32,512 nucleotides of DNA, from positions 1 to 32,512 of the forward strand of contig DVJZ01000022.1 in NCBI GenBank assembly GCA_018716385.1, read 5' to 3'. The notes under the pieces are model-generated. The model was not told where the DNA came from. It did not search any database and saw only the letters and a list, made by a program, of their open reading frames with translations. A program made the position numbers and the translations under genes. This document shows positions 32,216-32,512 of this stretch, one piece after another; position 1 is the stretch's first letter; the number at the start of each line of letters is the position of its first letter. The stretch comes from Candidatus Enterenecus merdae. GTDB lineage: Bacteria > Bacillota > Clostridia > Oscillospirales > Oscillospiraceae.

Positions 32216-32512
32216 ATGGGTCTGTTTTCAAAGGTATTCGGCACCCGTTCCCAGCGGGAGGTCAAGGCGATCCTGCCCCTGGTGGACCAGATCGAGGCGC
32301 TGGGCGAGCAGATGAAGGGACTGAGCGACCAGCAGCTGCGGGCCAAGACCGACGAGTTCCGGGGCCGCCTGGCCCAAGGGGAGACGCTGGACGACATCTT
32401 GCCCGAGGCCTTCGCCGTCTGCCGGGAGGCGGACGAGCGGGTGCTGGGGATGCGGCCCTACCGGGTGCAGCTGATCGGCGGCATCATCCTCCATCAAGGG
32501 CGCATCGCCGAG
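32216..32512 (+). CDS. secA: Preprotein translocase subunit SecA (N-terminal part)
   Basis: The first 99 codons of SecA, the ATPase that drives protein export through Sec[22 protein letters not shown], the [20 protein letters not shown] segment and the [35 protein letters not shown] block are diagnostic of the first nucleotide-binding domain. AAAGGA precedes ATG. The frame is open at the window end, so the gene continues beyond it. SecA would export the protease, scaffold and binding lipoproteins found here. Confidence 0.96.
   Translation, partial: MGLFSKVFGTRSQREVKAILPLVDQIEALGEQMKGLSDQQLRAKTDEFRGRLAQGETLDDILPEAFAVCREADERVLGMRPYRVQLIGGIILHQGRIAE

Overview
The window is GC-rich DNA that reads as a chromosomal segment of an anaerobic, high-GC Firmicute, most like the gut Oscillospiraceae (Flavonifractor, Pseudoflavonifractor and Intestinimonas relatives). 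That placement is inference. It rests on S-layer (SLH) anchoring, a rubredoxin/flavodiiron oxygen-defence pair, PTS sugar uptake, dense amino-acid transport and peptidase genes, an L-box riboswitch and a possible Spo0A-like protein.

Layout. 1-700: the 3' end of an rRNA operon (5S rRNA) followed by tRNAs Asn, CAT (Met or Ile2), Trp, Asp and Thr and a terminator. 700-1520: no convincing gene. 1524-10593: an SLH-anchored cohesin protein next to a 2569-aa secreted subtilisin-type protease that carries its own internal dockerin, so the pair looks like a small cellulosome-style surface protease complex. 10717-11487 (minus): an SDR oxidoreductase. 11806-15438: an Rrf2 regulator, a three-part fusion (acyl-CoA dehydrogenase, EtfA FAD domain, rubredoxin) and a flavodiiron protein, under one promoter and ending in one strong terminator. 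This is the most striking system in the window, a candidate route from acyl-CoA to O2 or NO through a fused rubredoxin.

15770-21478: a self-contained fructose PTS operon (fruR, fruK, fruA, ptsH, ptsI) preceded by a perfect 13-bp inverted repeat that is a likely FruR operator. 21547-25319: a LysR regulator divergent from a polar amino-acid ABC transporter, possibly for cystine, plus a small coiled-coil protein. 25406-30321 (all minus): a PepV/Sapep dipeptidase, a YheO/DauR-type regulator and a second polar amino-acid ABC transporter. That transporter is preceded by a promoter, a lysine riboswitch and an intrinsic terminator, which points to lysine as its substrate.

30614-31939: a small membrane protein, a reading frame broken by one TAG, a near copy of the lysine-operon promoter, and a ribbon-helix-helix protein paired with a Spo0A-C-like protein. 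32216-32512: the start of secA, cut by the window end.

Together the genes describe a cell that degrades protein at its surface, imports and hydrolyses peptides and amino acids, ferments fructose, and protects anaerobic metabolism from oxygen or NO.
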